Shown here: positions 16,802-23,709 of the stretch, in pieces
How the letters are laid out: each line of letters opens with the position of its first letter
Position numbering within the stretch: the first letter of the stretch is position 1
From: Halorubrum sp. 2020YC2
GTDB lineage: Archaea; Halobacteriota; Halobacteria; Halobacteriales; Haloferacaceae
Direction: 5' to 3'
Assembly (NCBI RefSeq): GCF_018623055.1
Contig: NZ_CP076019.1
Coordinates: 930,001 to 994,000 of the forward strand
Length of the DNA: 64,000 nucleotides
Made by a program: the position numbers and the translations under genes
The notes under the pieces: model-generated
Database searches by the model: none
Seen by the model: only the letters and a program-made list of their open reading frames with translations
Told to the model about the DNA's origin: nothing

Positions 16802-17578
16802 ATGAGTCGGGAGCCCATCTCCTTCGACGTCGACGACCGCGGGGTCGCGACGGTCACCGTCGACCGGCCGGAACAGCTCAACGCGCTCACCGCCGAGACG
16901 CTCGAAGCGATCGAGGACGCGCTCGACGAGGCCGCCGACCGCGACGCGCGCGCCCTCGTGATCGCCGGCGCGGGCGACGAGGCGTTCGTCGCGGGCGCGG
17001 ACATCTCTCACATGGTCGACCTGTCGACGCCCGAGGCGCAGGCGTACGCCGAGCTCGGGCACCGCGTCGCGGACGCCATCGAGGCGTTCCCCGCACCGAC
17101 GGTCGCCGCCGTCGACGGGTACGCCTTCGGCGGCGGCTGCGAGCTCGCCTTGGCCTGCGACCTCCGGGTCGCCGCCGAGAGCGCGGTCCTCGGCCAGACC
17201 GAGATCGATCTGGGGATCATCCCGGGCTGGGGCGGCACCCAGCGGCTCCCGGCGCTCGTCGGGGACGAGGTCGCCCGCCGGCTGATATTCCTCGGGGAGC
17301 GCATTGACGCGGCGGAGGCGGCCGAGGTCGGCTTCGTCGGCGAGGTCGTCTCCGACGCCGAGTTCGACGACCGGATCGACGAGCTGGCGGGCGAGCTAGC
17401 CGCCAAGCCCGCGACCGCGCTGCGGGCCGCGAAGGAGGCGCTGAACGCGGCCGGCGAGGGGTCGGCGTCGACCGGACTCGCGCTGGAGCGCCGGGCGTGG
17501 GCCGGTCTCTTCGGCACGCACGACCAGCGGGAGGGGATGGCGGCGTTCTTAGAGAAGCGCGAGCCGGAGTTCGAGTAG
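16802..17578 (+). CDS. Enoyl-CoA hydratase/isomerase family protein (crotonase)
   Basis: A 258-residue crotonase-fold enzyme. GAGDEAFVAGADIS forms the oxyanion/CoA loop; GGGCELALACD and GQTEIDLGIIPGWGG carry the two Glu residues that add or remove water in true enoyl-CoA hydratases, both present. It should hydrate 2-enoyl-CoA in fatty-acid or related degradation. Length is typical for the family. ATG 16802; repeat element A follows directly downstream. Confidence 0.88.
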   Translation: MSREPISFDVDDRGVATVTVDRPEQLNALTAETLEAIEDALDEAADRDARALVIAGAGDEAFVAGADISHMVDLSTPEAQAYAELGHRVADAIEAFPAPTVAAVDGYAFGGGCELALACDLRVAAESAVLGQTEIDLGIIPGWGGTQRLPALVGDEVARRLIFLGERIDAAEAAEVGFVGEVVSDAEFDDRIDELAGELAAKPATALRAAKEALNAAGEGSASTGLALERRAWAGLFGTHDQREGMAAFLEKREPEFE

Positions 17579-17607
17579 CGGAGTTGCGATCGACTCCGAA
17601 CCGTTGT

Positions 17608-17861
17608 GCGGTGGCGCGTGCCGACGAGCGCCCGAAGGGCGCGAGTCGCACGCGCGAGGGAGTCGGTGGGCCGGAGCGAAGCGAAGGTCCACCGACGAGG
17701 CTGGGGAGGCGTGAGGCTGCGGCTGCGGTGCGGGGGCGGGACTCAAAGGGGCAGTCGGCTCCGGGAAGACGGCCGATGTAAGCACCGCAGCGAACGGAGT
17801 GAGTGAGGAGCGCAGCGAGGCCCTCGACCGGAGCCGACTGGGGCTTTGGCAGTGCTCGCGG
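17608..17861 (+). repeat. Structured intergenic repeat, copy A
   Basis: Element-sense plus strand, between the crotonase and hpt genes. Block order: GCGGTGGCGCGTGC; GAGGGAGTCGG; GGCTGGGGAGGCGTGAGG (17699-17716); GGGACTCAAAGGGGCAG (17738-17754); AAGCACCGCAG; CTGGGGCTTTGG (17838-17849). A 12-bp helix pairs AGTCGGCTCCGG (17753-17764) with CCGGAGCCGACT (17828-17839). A second helix pairs GTCGGTGG with CCACCGAC. One mini-hairpin, GCGCCC-GAA-GGGCGC, is at 17628-17642. This copy lacks the TTATAAA box at its 5' end and the tail is degenerate. Confidence 0.8.
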
Positions 17862-17976
17862 AGGGGCCTCGAATCACGTATCGCCGAGCGGCCGGAAGTT
17901 CGACGGCGAGACACACAGCGTCCGTTCGTCCCTCGTTCCGTGCGACCGCGCTCCACGGAGCCCGGGAATCGCCACG

Positions 17977-17986
17977 CTTTATTAAT
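17977..17986 (+). promoter_or_regulatory. TATA box of hpt
   Basis: CTTTATTAAT centred about 25 nt before the hpt ATG, giving a leaderless transcript. It shows that hpt has its own promoter downstream of repeat copy A. Confidence 0.55.
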
Positions 17987-18005
17987 CCGCCCGAGTACCG
18001 GCGAC

Positions 18006-18575
18006 ATGGACCAGTTGCGGCAGTCGCTCCTCGACGCGCCGATCATCGAGAAAGGCGAGTACCAGTACTTCGTCCACCCGATCAGCGACGGCGTCCCGAT
18101 GCTCGAACCGGAGCTGCTCCGGGAGATAGTCATCCGGATCATCCGGAAGGCGGAGCTGGAGAACGTCGACAAGATCGTCACCCCCGCCGCGATGGGGATC
18201 CACATCTCGACCGCGCTCTCGTTGATGACCGACATCCCCCTCGTGGTCATCCGCAAGCGCCAGTACGGCCTCGACGGCGAGGTCCCGCTGTTCCAGGAGA
18301 CGGGCTACTCCGAGTCGGAGATGTACATCAACGACGTCGAGCAGGGCGACCGCGTGCTCGTCTTAGACGACGTGCTCTCGACGGGCGGCACGATGAAGGC
18401 CATCCTCGACGCGCTCACCGACGAGGTCGGCGCGGAGGTCGTCGACGTCGTCGCCGTGATCAAGAAGGCGGGCCCCAACGAGCTCGACGACACCGACTAC
18501 AACGTGAAGACGCTGATCAACGTCACCGTCGAGGACGGCGAGGTCGTGATCGTCGACGCCCAAGGCGACGAGTAA
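18006..18575 (+). CDS. hpt: Hypoxanthine/guanine phosphoribosyltransferase
   Basis: A 189-residue cytoplasmic PRTase that salvages purine bases with PRPP. The PRPP-binding loop [14 protein letters not shown] is clear, preceded by the flexible-loop region [22 protein letters not shown]. The N-terminal [19 protein letters not shown] is the pattern of the archaeal HGPRTase family, related to bacterial adenine and xanthine PRTases, so base specificity is not certain. It lies between repeat copies A (plus) and B (minus), whose 3' tails both point at it. Confidence 0.85.
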   Translation: MDQLRQSLLDAPIIEKGEYQYFVHPISDGVPMLEPELLREIVIRIIRKAELENVDKIVTPAAMGIHISTALSLMTDIPLVVIRKRQYGLDGEVPLFQETGYSESEMYINDVEQGDRVLVLDDVLSTGGTMKAILDALTDEVGAEVVDVVAVIKKAGPNELDDTDYNVKTLINVTVEDGEVVIVDAQGDE

Positions 18576-18625
18576 CTCGGTATCCGCAGGTCGTTGGGGG
18601 AACTCCGCGAAAGTTCACTCGTGCT

Positions 18626-19047
18626 TTTATAAGTAGCCAACAACGGACCGGCGGTGAACACCTCCAAAGCCCCAGTCGCGAGGCGGGCGCACGCTCGCTG
18701 TCGCCCGAAAATCGGAGATTTTCGGGATGACGAGAGAGCTTCGCTCTCTCGAACCACGCTCCTCGTCACTCACTCCGTTCGTTCCTGCGGTGCTTGCGTC
18801 GTCATCAGAACGCGAAGCGTTCTGACTGGCTCACGAGAGCGAAGCTCTCGTGAACGCCTGCGCCCGCCTCGCGACTGCCCCTTTGAGTCCCGCCCCGCAC
18901 AGCGACTGCCCCTCACACCTCCCCAGCCTCGTCGGCCGGTCTCCGCGTCGCTCCGACCGGCCGACTCCCTCGCACGCGCTCCTCGCGGCCGCCGGGGGCG
19001 GCCACTCGGAGGCGCGCGCCGACCGCACCGCTACGTTCGTTTATAAA
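18626..19047 (-). repeat. Structured intergenic repeat, copy B
   Basis: Minus-strand orientation between hpt and the PfpI gene. The 5' TTTATAAA box is at 19040-19047 and the 3' TTATAA at 18627-18632. The P3 helix has perfect 18-nt arms (18674-18691 with 18859-18876), flanked by the CCAAAGCCCC/GGGGCAG-side blocks. A second helix pairs GTCGGCCGGTC with GACCGGCCGAC, a covaried version of copy A. Four perfect mini-hairpins lie in the P3 loop: 18704-18726, 18732-18750, 18806-18824 and 18832-18852, each with a 3-nt loop. Confidence 0.85.
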
Positions 19048-19085
19048 CCCCGCGCCGTCCCTCGTCGCTGCCGGGCGCGGGCGCC

Positions 19086-19094
19086 TTTTATATA
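19086..19094 (+). promoter_or_regulatory. TATA box of the PfpI-family gene
   Basis: TTTTATATA centred 27 nt before ATG 19118, which predicts a leaderless mRNA and supports that start. Confidence 0.55.
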
Positions 19095-19117
19095 GCGCTC
19101 ACGAATGAGGGGTACGC

Positions 19118-19795
19118 ATGACTGACGCGTTATTCGTCGTGAGCGAGGAAGGCTACTGGGCCGAGGAGTGTATCGAGCCGCTGACGACGCTCGAATCGGA
19201 GGGCGTCGACGTGACGATCGCGACCCCGTCGGGGTCGCCGCCGGTCGTCGACGAGCGCTCGCTGGACCCGGAGGCCGCGGGCGGCGAGGAGCGCGTCGCG
19301 GAGCTCCGCGAGGTCGACGAGGAACACCCCGGACTCAACGACCCCGAGCCGGTCGCGACCGTCGACGCCGCCGACTACGACGCCGTCGTCTTCCCCGGCG
19401 GTCACGGCACCGCGTGGGACGTGAATCAGGACCGCCACGCCCGCCAGCTGCTCCTCGACTCGGTCGCCGGCGAGGAGGGCGTCGCGCTGGTCGTCTGCCA
19501 CGCGGTCGGCATCCTCGCGTTCACGAACGAGGCCGACGGGACGCCGCTCGTCGAGGGGCGCTCTATCACGGGCTTCCCGAACGAGTGGGAAGAAGACATC
19601 GTCGACGAGAACGACCTGATGCCCGACGGGCGGAAGCTCCCGTACTGGGTCGAAGACGAGGTCGTCCTCGCCGGCGCCGACTTCGACGCCGAACTCGACG
19701 CCGACACCAGCGTCACCGTCGACGGCGACCTGATCACCGCGCGCGGCCCGGGCTCCTCCGTGGCCGCGGCCGCGACGCTGCTCGACGAACTGTAA
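19118..19795 (+). CDS. DJ-1/PfpI family (type 1 glutamine amidotransferase-like) protein
   Basis: A 225-residue cytoplasmic protein. The nucleophile elbow VVCHAVGIL holds the family Cys, followed by His; an upstream FPGGHGTAWD is the glycine-rich oxyanion strand and EEGYWAEECIEPL holds the conserved Glu near the N terminus. It matches the Hsp31/YhbO-like group that includes glyoxalase III and protein deglycase activities. Which reaction applies is not decided. ATG 19118 is set by the TATA box. Its last codons are the first unit of a 15-bp tandem repeat. Confidence 0.82.
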   Translation: MTDALFVVSEEGYWAEECIEPLTTLESEGVDVTIATPSGSPPVVDERSLDPEAAGGEERVAELREVDEEHPGLNDPEPVATVDAADYDAVVFPGGHGTAWDVNQDRHARQLLLDSVAGEEGVALVVCHAVGILAFTNEADGTPLVEGRSITGFPNEWEEDIVDENDLMPDGRKLPYWVEDEVVLAGADFDAELDADTSVTVDGDLITARGPGSSVAAAATLLDEL

Positions 19796-19870
19796 CTCGA
19801 CGAATCGCCACTCGACGAATCGCCACTCGACGAATCGCCACTCGACGAATCGCCACTCGACGGGCCGCGA
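19781..19870 (+). repeat. 15-bp tandem repeat after the PfpI gene
   Basis: Four perfect copies of CTCGACGAATCGCCA (19796-19855), flanked by degenerate copies on both sides. The first is CTCGACGAACTGTAA, the last five codons of the gene including its stop. The array therefore seems to have grown from the 3' end of the coding sequence. Confidence 0.85.
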
Positions 19871-19885
19871 CTCGGAGCGGCCCGG

Positions 19886-20197
19886 CTACCGGATCACGAA
19901 CGCCGGCTCCTCGATCCGCTCGCTCTTACACTCCGGACACCGCGACGGTTCGTTGACCGGGTCGTCGAACCCGTCGAACCCGCACTCCCGGCAGGTCGGC
20001 GGCGCGACGAGGAACTCCTCGCCCGCGCTGCCGCCCGCGCCGGCGCTCGGCTCGTCGCCGTCCGCGACCGACCGCGAGACGTGTTCGAGGTGTTCGTACA
20101 CGACGGGCGTCGGCAGCGACAGCGTCGCCGCGAGGTCGCTCGCGGTCCGGGCCTCCTCGCGGAGCGCGTCCGCGATCCGCTGACGGGTCGTCTCCAT
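19886..20197 (-). CDS. HTH regulator with C-terminal zinc ribbon
   Basis: A 103-residue protein. The N-terminal winged-helix-like half (TRQRIADALREEARTASDLAATLSLPTPVVYEHLEHVSRSV) has an ArsR-type helix-turn-helix pattern. The C-terminal half has a zinc ribbon with CRECGFDGF and CPECKSERI. This ArsR-like-HTH-plus-zinc-ribbon layout is common in archaeal predicted transcription regulators. Targets unknown. Start ATG 20197. Confidence 0.75.
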   Translation of the reverse strand: METTRQRIADALREEARTASDLAATLSLPTPVVYEHLEHVSRSVADGDEPSAGAGGSAGEEFLVAPPTCRECGFDGFDDPVNEPSRCPECKSERIEEPAFVIR

Positions 20198-20327
20198 ACG
20201 CGGGCTTCGGCGCCGACGGATAAAACCGTCCGGCCTCGGACGGACGTCGGACCGGCGACGGGGGAAACCGCCTCCCCGGAAGCGGGCGGGCGCAAGAGGT
20301 ATGTCACCGGGGTGAGACGGACACCGT

Positions 20328-21302
20328 ATGAAGGCAGTCGTACTCGCGGGAGGCTACGCGACCAGGCTCTGGCCGATCACCGAACACCGGCCGAAGATGT
20401 TCCTGCCGGTGGGCGAAAACACCGTCATCGACGAGATATTCGAGGACTTGGAGGCCGACGACCGGGTCGACGAGGTGTTCGTCTCGACGAACGAGCGCTT
20501 CGCGGACACGTTCGCGGCGTACCTCGACGACAGCCCCTTCGAGAAGCCGACCCTCTCGGTCGAGGAGACCGTCGCGGAAGACGAGAAGTTCGGCGTCGTG
20601 GGGGCGCTCGAACAGCTCGTCGAACGGGAGGGCGTCGAGGACGACCTGATCGTCGTCGCCGGCGACAACATGATCAGCTTCGATCTGTCCGAGTTCGCGG
20701 ACTTCTTCGAGGAGAAGGGGACGCCGACGCTGGCGGCCTACGACGTCGAGGACCGCGAGCGCGCGAAGTCGTACGGGCTCGTCCAGCTCGACGGCGACGA
20801 GGTGATCGACTTCCAAGAGAAGCCGGACGACCCGGAGTCGACGCTCGTCTCCATCGCCTGCTACGCGTTCCCCGCGGAGACGCTCCCGAAGCTCACGACG
20901 TACCTCGAAGACGGCGAGAACCCCGACGAGCCGGGCTGGTTCCTCCAGTGGCTCCAGCGGCGCGGGCCGGTCCACGCGTTCACCTTCGACGGCGCGTGGT
21001 TCGACATCGGCACCGCCGACAGCTACCTTGACGCGGTCGAGTACGCGCTCGACGGCGGGACGCTCGTCGCGGCCGACGCGACCGTCGAGGGGACCGAGTT
21101 AGGCGACGTCGTTCACGTCATGTCGGGCGCGACGGTGACCGACTCGACGCTCGACCGCGCCGTCGTCTTCGACGACGCGACGATCACCGACTCCGAGGTC
21201 CGCAACTCCGTGATCGACACGGGCGCGACGCTGGAGGGCGCCGACCTCTCCGGCGCGCTGATCGGCTCGCACACCTCGATCACCGAGGGCGACGACTTCT
21301 GA
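20328..21302 (+). CDS. Sugar nucleotidyltransferase (glucose-1-phosphate thymidylyl/uridylyltransferase-like)
   Basis: A 324-residue enzyme. The nucleotidyltransferase domain (1-230) has AGGYATRLWPITEHRPKMFLP, VVAGDNM and WFDIGTADSYL. The C-terminal 90 residues are hexapeptide-like (VEGTELGDVVHVMSGATVTDST) and form a left-handed beta-helix. This plan matches AglF-type enzymes of haloarchaeal N-glycosylation as well as other sugar-phosphate nucleotidyltransferases. Unlike the window's other nucleotidyltransferase (850-1602), it has the beta-helix domain. ATG 20328. Confidence 0.82.
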   Translation: MKAVVLAGGYATRLWPITEHRPKMFLPVGENTVIDEIFEDLEADDRVDEVFVSTNERFADTFAAYLDDSPFEKPTLSVEETVAEDEKFGVVGALEQLVEREGVEDDLIVVAGDNMISFDLSEFADFFEEKGTPTLAAYDVEDRERAKSYGLVQLDGDEVIDFQEKPDDPESTLVSIACYAFPAETLPKLTTYLEDGENPDEPGWFLQWLQRRGPVHAFTFDGAWFDIGTADSYLDAVEYALDGGTLVAADATVEGTELGDVVHVMSGATVTDSTLDRAVVFDDATITDSEVRNSVIDTGATLEGADLSGALIGSHTSITEGDDF

Positions 21303-21360
21303 CGCGGCCGCCGGGGGGCCCGCGGCGCCCTTCATCGGTCACTTCCCGTCGCGCTCGCGG

Positions 21361-21570
21361 TCACTCGCCGCCGGTCCCGGCCTGCGCGTGCGTGTGGTGG
21401 TAGCAGTCGAACGCGGGGTCGCCGCCGTCGGTCGCGGGGTAGAAGCAGACGCGCTGGTAGCGCTCGTTGTCGAGCAGGTTCGCCACGAACCCCCCGGTGT
21501 GCCGAGAGACCGAGTCGTACGGGTCCCCGCAGGCCGGACAGGCGGCCGGCGGGTCGTCGGGGACGTACAT
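21361..21570 (-). CDS. Small zinc-ribbon-like haloarchaeal protein
   Basis: A 69-residue protein. The N-terminal CPACGDPYDS is a zinc-knuckle half. A second possible metal site comes from CFYPATDGGDPAFDCYHHTHAQ (Cys and three His). ATG 21570. It is convergent with the nucleotidyltransferase upstream and separated by 83 bp from the larger DHH gene on the same strand. Function unknown. Confidence 0.65.
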   Translation of the reverse strand: MYVPDDPPAACPACGDPYDSVSRHTGGFVANLLDNERYQRVCFYPATDGGDPAFDCYHHTHAQAGTGGE

Positions 21571-21653
21571 GCGACGTGACGCATAAGTCTACGTCCCCGA
21601 GCCGGAAAACGACCCCGCCGAGGTGGCGCCTCGAAGGCCGACGACCGGCGAGT

Positions 21654-23120
21654 TCAAGACCCGTTCGAGCCGTCTCCGCTCCCGCCCTCGACGCCGAGCG
21701 CGTCGAACAGCTTCCGGCGGACCGCCTCCTCGGTGAGGTGGAGGAGCGTGTCGCGGTTCTCGCCGCTCGCCTCGATACCGGTGAAGATCCCGAGCGGAAT
21801 CGAGAGCGACCCCTGCGTCGAGTGGCCGGCGGCCTCGCCCATCTCAGAGAACGCCTCGTCGAGGACGTTGCCGATGTTCAGCCGGATGTCCTTCGAGCGG
21901 GCCGCGAGGTAGATATTGTCGTCAGCGATGCCCAATACGGCCGTCGTCGTGATCCCCTCCAAGTTGAGCAGGTGTTGGGCGGCCTGCGCGAGCGCCTCGC
22001 GGTCGCGGATGAACCCCGCCGTCGAGAAGAGGTGGCTCCCCTGGACCTCGCGGTTCTGGATCGCCTCCGCGAGCACGTCGAGCGTCTCCGGGCTCATCGA
22101 CGGTGACTCCACCTGTTCGAGCGTGTCGTGGTTCGCGAACGGGTGGAGGTAGGCGGCCGCGGTCAGGTCCGCGGGCGTCGTGTCCCGCTTGAAGTCGAGC
22201 GTCTCGGCGCGGATCCCGTACAGCAGCGCGGTCGCGACCGCCTCCGAGGGCGACTGGTCGAACTCCTGGAGGTACTTCGTGAGGATCGTCGACGTCGAGG
22301 AGACGTTGGTCCGCACGTCGACGAACCGGGCGTCGAACGGCACCTCCGCCTCCAAGTGGTCGAGGTAGACGTCGATCTCGACGTCGAAATCGAAGCCGTC
22401 GTCGGCCGACTTCGCGAGGTCGACGGCCGCGACCGTCCCGTACTCCGAGAGGTCCGGCGCCTCGGAGCGCGCCAGCAGGTCGATCCCGAGCAGGTTGACG
22501 AACGCCCGGTTCTCTTGGTGGCCCACGTCGCCGGAGTAGACGATGTCCGCCTCGACGCCGAACGCCTCGGCTATCGCCTGCAGCGCGGTCGCGGAGGCGA
22601 TCGAGTCCGGCTCGGGGTTGTCGTGGGTTAAGATTGCCATCCGGTCGCCGCCCGCCTCGATTATCTCCGCGAGCTGGCGGGCCATGTACTCCAGTTCGCC
22701 CGTCTCCAGCGACTGGAGCGCGCTGTCCGCGATCACCGTCGAGGGATTGATCACGACGTCGGCGCCGCGCTCCCGCAGCTCGTCCTCGCTGACGGGGTCA
22801 GAGGCCCGGACGACGACGTAGTGGTCGCCGCCGGTCTTCCGCACCGCCGAGACCGCGGCCTTGTTCGCCTCCACGTCGCTCGCGAGGATCAACACGATGT
22901 CGCGGTCGCCCAGCTCGTCGACGACGTCCGGCTCGGCGATGTCCTGAACGCGGGCGTTGAGGTCCTGGTCTCGGAGCGCCTCGACCCGGCTCTCGTCGCG
23001 GTCGAGGATGAGGACGTCCTTGCCGCGCTCGGTCAGCTCCTCCGCGACGGCGTGGCCGACGCTTCCACAGCCGAGGATGGCGTATCGGGTCCGCGCGGAT
23101 CCGGATGCCCCACTACTCAT
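21654..23120 (-). CDS. TrkA-N/RCK domain fused to DHH-family phosphoesterase
   Basis: A 488-residue protein. The N-terminal NAD-binding TrkA-N fold (residues 12-130) has GCGSVGHAVAEEL and LDRDESRVEAL. A DHH-type domain follows, with motif I THDNPEPDSIAS (H-x-N-P-x-x-D), a central Asp in VAAVDLA, and a DHHA1-like C-terminal part (GGMGEAA-type glycine segment, EMGEAAGHSTQGS). The third motif reads DHLE instead of DHH, so a metal ligand is changed. Cyclic-di-AMP or oligonucleotide phosphodiesterase activity is known in the family; NAD or nucleotide control by TrkA-N is plausible but unproven. Start ATG 23120. Confidence 0.82.
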   Translation of the reverse strand: MSSGASGSARTRYAILGCGSVGHAVAEELTERGKDVLILDRDESRVEALRDQDLNARVQDIAEPDVVDELGDRDIVLILASDVEANKAAVSAVRKTGGDHYVVVRASDPVSEDELRERGADVVINPSTVIADSALQSLETGELEYMARQLAEIIEAGGDRMAILTHDNPEPDSIASATALQAIAEAFGVEADIVYSGDVGHQENRAFVNLLGIDLLARSEAPDLSEYGTVAAVDLAKSADDGFDFDVEIDVYLDHLEAEVPFDARFVDVRTNVSSTSTILTKYLQEFDQSPSEAVATALLYGIRAETLDFKRDTTPADLTAAAYLHPFANHDTLEQVESPSMSPETLDVLAEAIQNREVQGSHLFSTAGFIRDREALAQAAQHLLNLEGITTTAVLGIADDNIYLAARSKDIRLNIGNVLDEAFSEMGEAAGHSTQGSLSIPLGIFTGIEASGENRDTLLHLTEEAVRRKLFDALGVEGGSGDGSNGS

Positions 23121-23335
23121 TGGAGGGATTTCCGCGGCACGACACTTAACGAGTGCGCTCTCCCTGTCCTCGAGGCGTCGGCGCCGTTACAGCCTTCCGC
23201 GTGTTCGCTCCCGAGCGGCTCCCCCGGTCTCCGACTCGGATGTCGCCGCATTCGTGCGATTTGTCGGGTGTCCGCGACGCGGCGACGTGGTCGAATGAAA
23301 AGGCCTTTTACCGTGACGCGGATACGAACTTGTGA

Positions 23336-23409
23336 GGGCCGGTAGCTCAGTTAGGGAGAGCGACGGACTCTTAATCCGTCGGTCGCGTGTTCAAATCGCG
23401 CCCGGCCCG
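23336..23409 (+). tRNA. tRNA-Lys (CTT anticodon)
   Basis: Full cloverleaf: acceptor GGGCCGG pairs with CCGGCCC (discriminator G); D-arm GCTC...GAGC; anticodon stem GACGGA/TCCGTC with loop CTCTTAA giving anticodon CTT; T-arm GCGTG TTCAAAT CGCGC. CCA is not encoded. A TATA-like CTTTTACC lies about 29 nt upstream. No intron. Confidence 0.95.
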
Positions 23410-23466
23410 CTTCTCATATAGCCGTTTTGTCTCACACGCCGGCGGGTACCGATGCCTTTCGACGCC

Positions 23467-23625
23467 TCACCCACGAGTCCGGTCTCCGGCGTCGGCGTCC
23501 TCGATCCGTGCCCCGCACTCGGGACAGACCTCGTCGGCGCACGAGACCGCGAGGTCGTACTCCGGACAGAGCCGGCGGTCGCAGGCCGCGTCGCCCATGC
23601 GACGGCGTCTCTCGGTGTCCGACAT
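23467..23625 (-). CDS. Very small CPxCG zinc-finger-type protein
   Basis: A 52-residue protein: MSDTERRRRMGDAACDRR, then CPEY, then CADEVCPECGARIEDAD. The final CPECG and the earlier CP motif fit the CPxCG-related zinc-finger group common in haloarchaea. It runs divergently from the MFS gene at 23710. The surrounding longer frame (to 24981) is only the antisense of the MFS gene. Confidence 0.6.
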   Translation of the reverse strand: MSDTERRRRMGDAACDRRLCPEYDLAVSCADEVCPECGARIEDADAGDRTRG

Positions 23626-23709
23626 AACTCCGACGCCGGGTCTCGGTCGCCCGACGCCGCGGACGTTTCGAATCGTAACCCCTTTTGAGGCGGTGCGCAC
23701 CCATCCGGT

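Noticed and set aside
17497-17781. Short frames across the intergenic repeats (A to E)
   Set aside because: The frames have no conserved protein sequence between copies, while base blocks and helices are conserved, so the elements are not protein-coding.
19781-19870. CRISPR array
   Set aside because: Units are contiguous 15-bp repeats without spacers, and no cas genes are present. The 20-bp repeat at 51781-51860 is likewise without spacers.
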